A stretch of 64,000 bases of DNA from Hymenobacter aranciens (lineage in GTDB: Bacteria > Bacteroidota > Bacteroidia > Cytophagales > Hymenobacteraceae), in contig NZ_JAUQSY010000004.1 in assembly GCF_030580865.1 (NCBI RefSeq), forward strand, positions 62,001 to 126,000, given 5' to 3'. Positions 62,662 to 64,000 of the stretch are shown here, piece after piece. Made by a program: the position numbers and the translations under genes. The notes below the pieces were generated by a model. That model searched no databases. It saw only the letters and a program-made list of their open reading frames with translations, and had not been told where the DNA came from. Within the stretch, counting starts at the first letter, position 1, and every line of letters begins with the position of its first letter.

Positions 62662-64000
62662 TCAGGGGGTCACGCGCCACCAGTCGGCGTCGAGGTGGCC
62701 AGCGTCGTTGGTGCGCCCGGCGCGGGTGCAGAACAGGCCCATCTTGGCGCCAATCCACTTGCCCTCGCGGGCCTGAAATTCGGCGCCGACGGGCTGAAAC
62801 GACTGGCCATTGAGGCTGTAGCTGAACTGGCATTTGGCGCCGGCGCGCACCACCACACGCAGGTACAGCGGCTGGTCGGCGGGCACGTCCAGCGGCGGGC
62901 TGCTGACTTCGGCGGTTCCCTTGTCAGCATTCAGGCAGGTGCTGAGGGCCAGTTGCAGCTTGCCGGCGCGGTGGGTCAGGGAGAGGTGGGCATAGTCGAG
63001 CCCCATTATCACCAGCCCGGCCTTTTCGCCCTCGAAGCGGGGCACGAAGCGCAGCTTAGCGGTGGCAGTGAACTGTTCGGCCGGCAGCTTTTGCAGCAGC
63101 AGATTAGGCAGCTGCCAGAAGTTCTTGTAATCCGTCGGCAACGGCACCGAGTATAGCCGCAGCATGCCCTGCGGCCCCATCGGAAAAGCCCAGCCCAACT
63201 GCGGGTTGGCCGACCATTGCCAGTGCAGGCCTAGGGTGTTGCCGTTGAACTCGTCGGAGGTAGCCGGCGCGGCCGGCGGCTGGGGTTTGAGGGCCGGCTT
63301 GCGGTGCGTCAGCACGGGCTCGCCCACGCCGTCGCCGTCCGGGTCGAGGCCGATGACGGGCCAGTCGTTTTTCCAAATCATCGGCTGCAGATGCACCACC
63401 CGGCCGTAAGCGCCCTGGTCCTGGAAGTGCAGAAACCAGTCTTCCCGGCCGTCCGGCGTATCAACCCAGGCACCCTGGTGCGGGCCGTTGATGGGCGTTT
63501 TTCCCTGGGCCAGCACAATCTTATCCTCGTAAGGACCAAAAGGATTACGCGAGCGCAGCACCACCTGCCAGCCGGTGGGCACCCCGCCGCCCGGCGCGAA
63601 AATGTAGTAGTAGCCGTGGCGCTTGTAGAATTTCGGCCCCTCGATGGTGGGGTGCCGGTCGTGACCGTCGAACACCAGCACTTCATCGCCGAGCAGACGC
63701 AGGCCGTCGGGGCTCATGCGGCTCACCGCCAGCACACTTTTAAAACCGGCGCGGCTGCCGGCAAAGCCATGCACCAGGTAAGCCTGCCCGTCGTCGTCCC
63801 AGAGCGGGCAGGGGTCAATCCAGCCCCTGGCTTCCTTCACGAGGATGGGCGGCTCCCAGGGGCCGGCCGGGTGGCGCGCCCGCGTCACGAAAATGCCCAG
63901 GTCGGGGTCGGGGTAGTAGATGTAAAACTGCTTGTGGTGGTAGCGGATGGCGGGCGCCCACACGCCGTTGCCGTGCTGCGGCTGGTCGTAGCGAGCGGCG
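62662..64000 (-). CDS. GH43 glycoside hydrolase, N-terminus cut by window edge
   Basis: About 446 residues are visible; the frame continues past 64000 (AARYDQPQHGNGVWAPAIRY at the edge), so the N-terminal blade with the first catalytic Asp is missing. GWIDPCPLWDDDGQAYLVHG carries the second Asp, and TIEGPKFYKRHGYYYIFAPG the general-acid Glu, both GH43 features. The C-terminal half (about 250-446, DEFNGNTLGLHWQWSANPQ) is a concanavalin-like beta-xylosidase C2 domain. It probably trims arabinose or xylose side chains of pectin; the exact substrate is unknown. The GTG at 63963 lies inside the domain and is not a start. Confidence 0.88.
   Translation of the reverse strand, partial: AARYDQPQHGNGVWAPAIRYHHKQFYIYYPDPDLGIFVTRARHPAGPWEPPILVKEARGWIDPCPLWDDDGQAYLVHGFAGSRAGFKSVLAVSRMSPDGLRLLGDEVLVFDGHDRHPTIEGPKFYKRHGYYYIFAPGGGVPTGWQVVLRSRNPFGPYEDKIVLAQGKTPINGPHQGAWVDTPDGREDWFLHFQDQGAYGRVVHLQPMIWKNDWPVIGLDPDGDGVGEPVLTHRKPALKPQPPAAPATSDEFNGNTLGLHWQWSANPQLGWAFPMGPQGMLRLYSVPLPTDYKNFWQLPNLLLQKLPAEQFTATAKLRFVPRFEGEKAGLVIMGLDYAHLSLTHRAGKLQLALSTCLNADKGTAEVSSPPLDVPADQPLYLRVVVRAGAKCQFSYSLNGQSFQPVGAEFQAREGKWIGAKMGLFCTRAGRTNDAGHLDADWWRVTP

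Noticed and set aside
1..64000. Prophage, insertion sequence or genomic-island boundary
   Set aside because: No transposase, integrase, phage structural gene or direct-repeat att pair next to the tRNA was found, and composition looks even apart from short intergenic repeats.

Overview
The window reads as chromosome of a high-GC, gliding-type Bacteroidota, most like Hymenobacter or a close relative in Cytophagales. Support: a SusC/SusD pair, eight proteins ending in type IX secretion (T9SS) sorting domains (seven type A, one CHU_C/type B), TonB-dependent receptors with N-terminal carboxypeptidase-like domains, DUF3526 ABC permeases, TAnnTTTG-type promoter elements, and GC-rich coding sequence with small AT-rich or palindromic islands between genes. 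I see no phage, transposase, CRISPR array or rRNA.

Layout. 1-9.4 kb: the end of a GNAT-fold gene, a tRNA-Val, then a minus-strand run of a siderophore-type TonB receptor, an ABC ATPase, two ABC permeases and a second TonB receptor. 9.6-21.5 kb: two small paralogous Cys/His proteins flanking a DUF3500 T9SS protein, a HupE/UreJ membrane protein, a secreted intradiol-dioxygenase-like protein with a pirin-like cupin, an unknown protein, and a HupE/UreJ - TPR - DUF4331 set. 21.8-29.7 kb: a MarR-GNAT fusion, a divergent qorB/HxlR pair with a readable shared control region, a secreted PPC/DUF296 protein, a secreted GH2-like glycosidase, aldehyde dehydrogenase, fructose-1,6-bisphosphatase and a DUF4440 protein.

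29.8-64 kb is a large pectin/galacturonate utilisation locus. One minus-strand run holds kduD, kduI, susC, susD, a kdgF-like cupin, a CE8-PL10 fusion, uxaB, uxaA, uxaC, kdgK, eda and exuT. This covers glycan capture, lyase and esterase cleavage, uronate import, and both the unsaturated-uronate (KdgF-KduI-KduD) and saturated-uronate (UxaC-UxaB-UxaA) branches into KDG, then KDPG, then pyruvate plus glyceraldehyde 3-phosphate. Fructose-1,6-bisphosphatase lies nearby. Beyond kduD are four large T9SS genes (a CHU_C protein, a small modular protein, a PL1 pectate lyase, a 1563-residue modular protein), another T9SS protein, a LacI-family regulator, a CE8 pectin methylesterase and a GH43 enzyme cut by the window end.

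The most interesting signal is a set of six near-identical 18-bp palindromes, AWCGWTnCCGGnAWCGWT, each followed on its gene-proximal side by a TGCGCAAATAAA-like box. They lie upstream of kduD, all five T9SS genes of the pectin locus and, in the shared intergenic region, the lacI gene. I infer that they are the operators of that LacI regulator. The small T9SS protein and the 1563-residue protein also share a repeated module of about 190 residues that I do not recognise. Gene-free stretches over 300 bp (12168-12738, 16638-17053, 26035-26492, 47135-47576, 50187-50602, 51665-51992, 53757-54326, 59019-59331) hold operators, terminators, tandem arrays or palindromic repeats, as listed.
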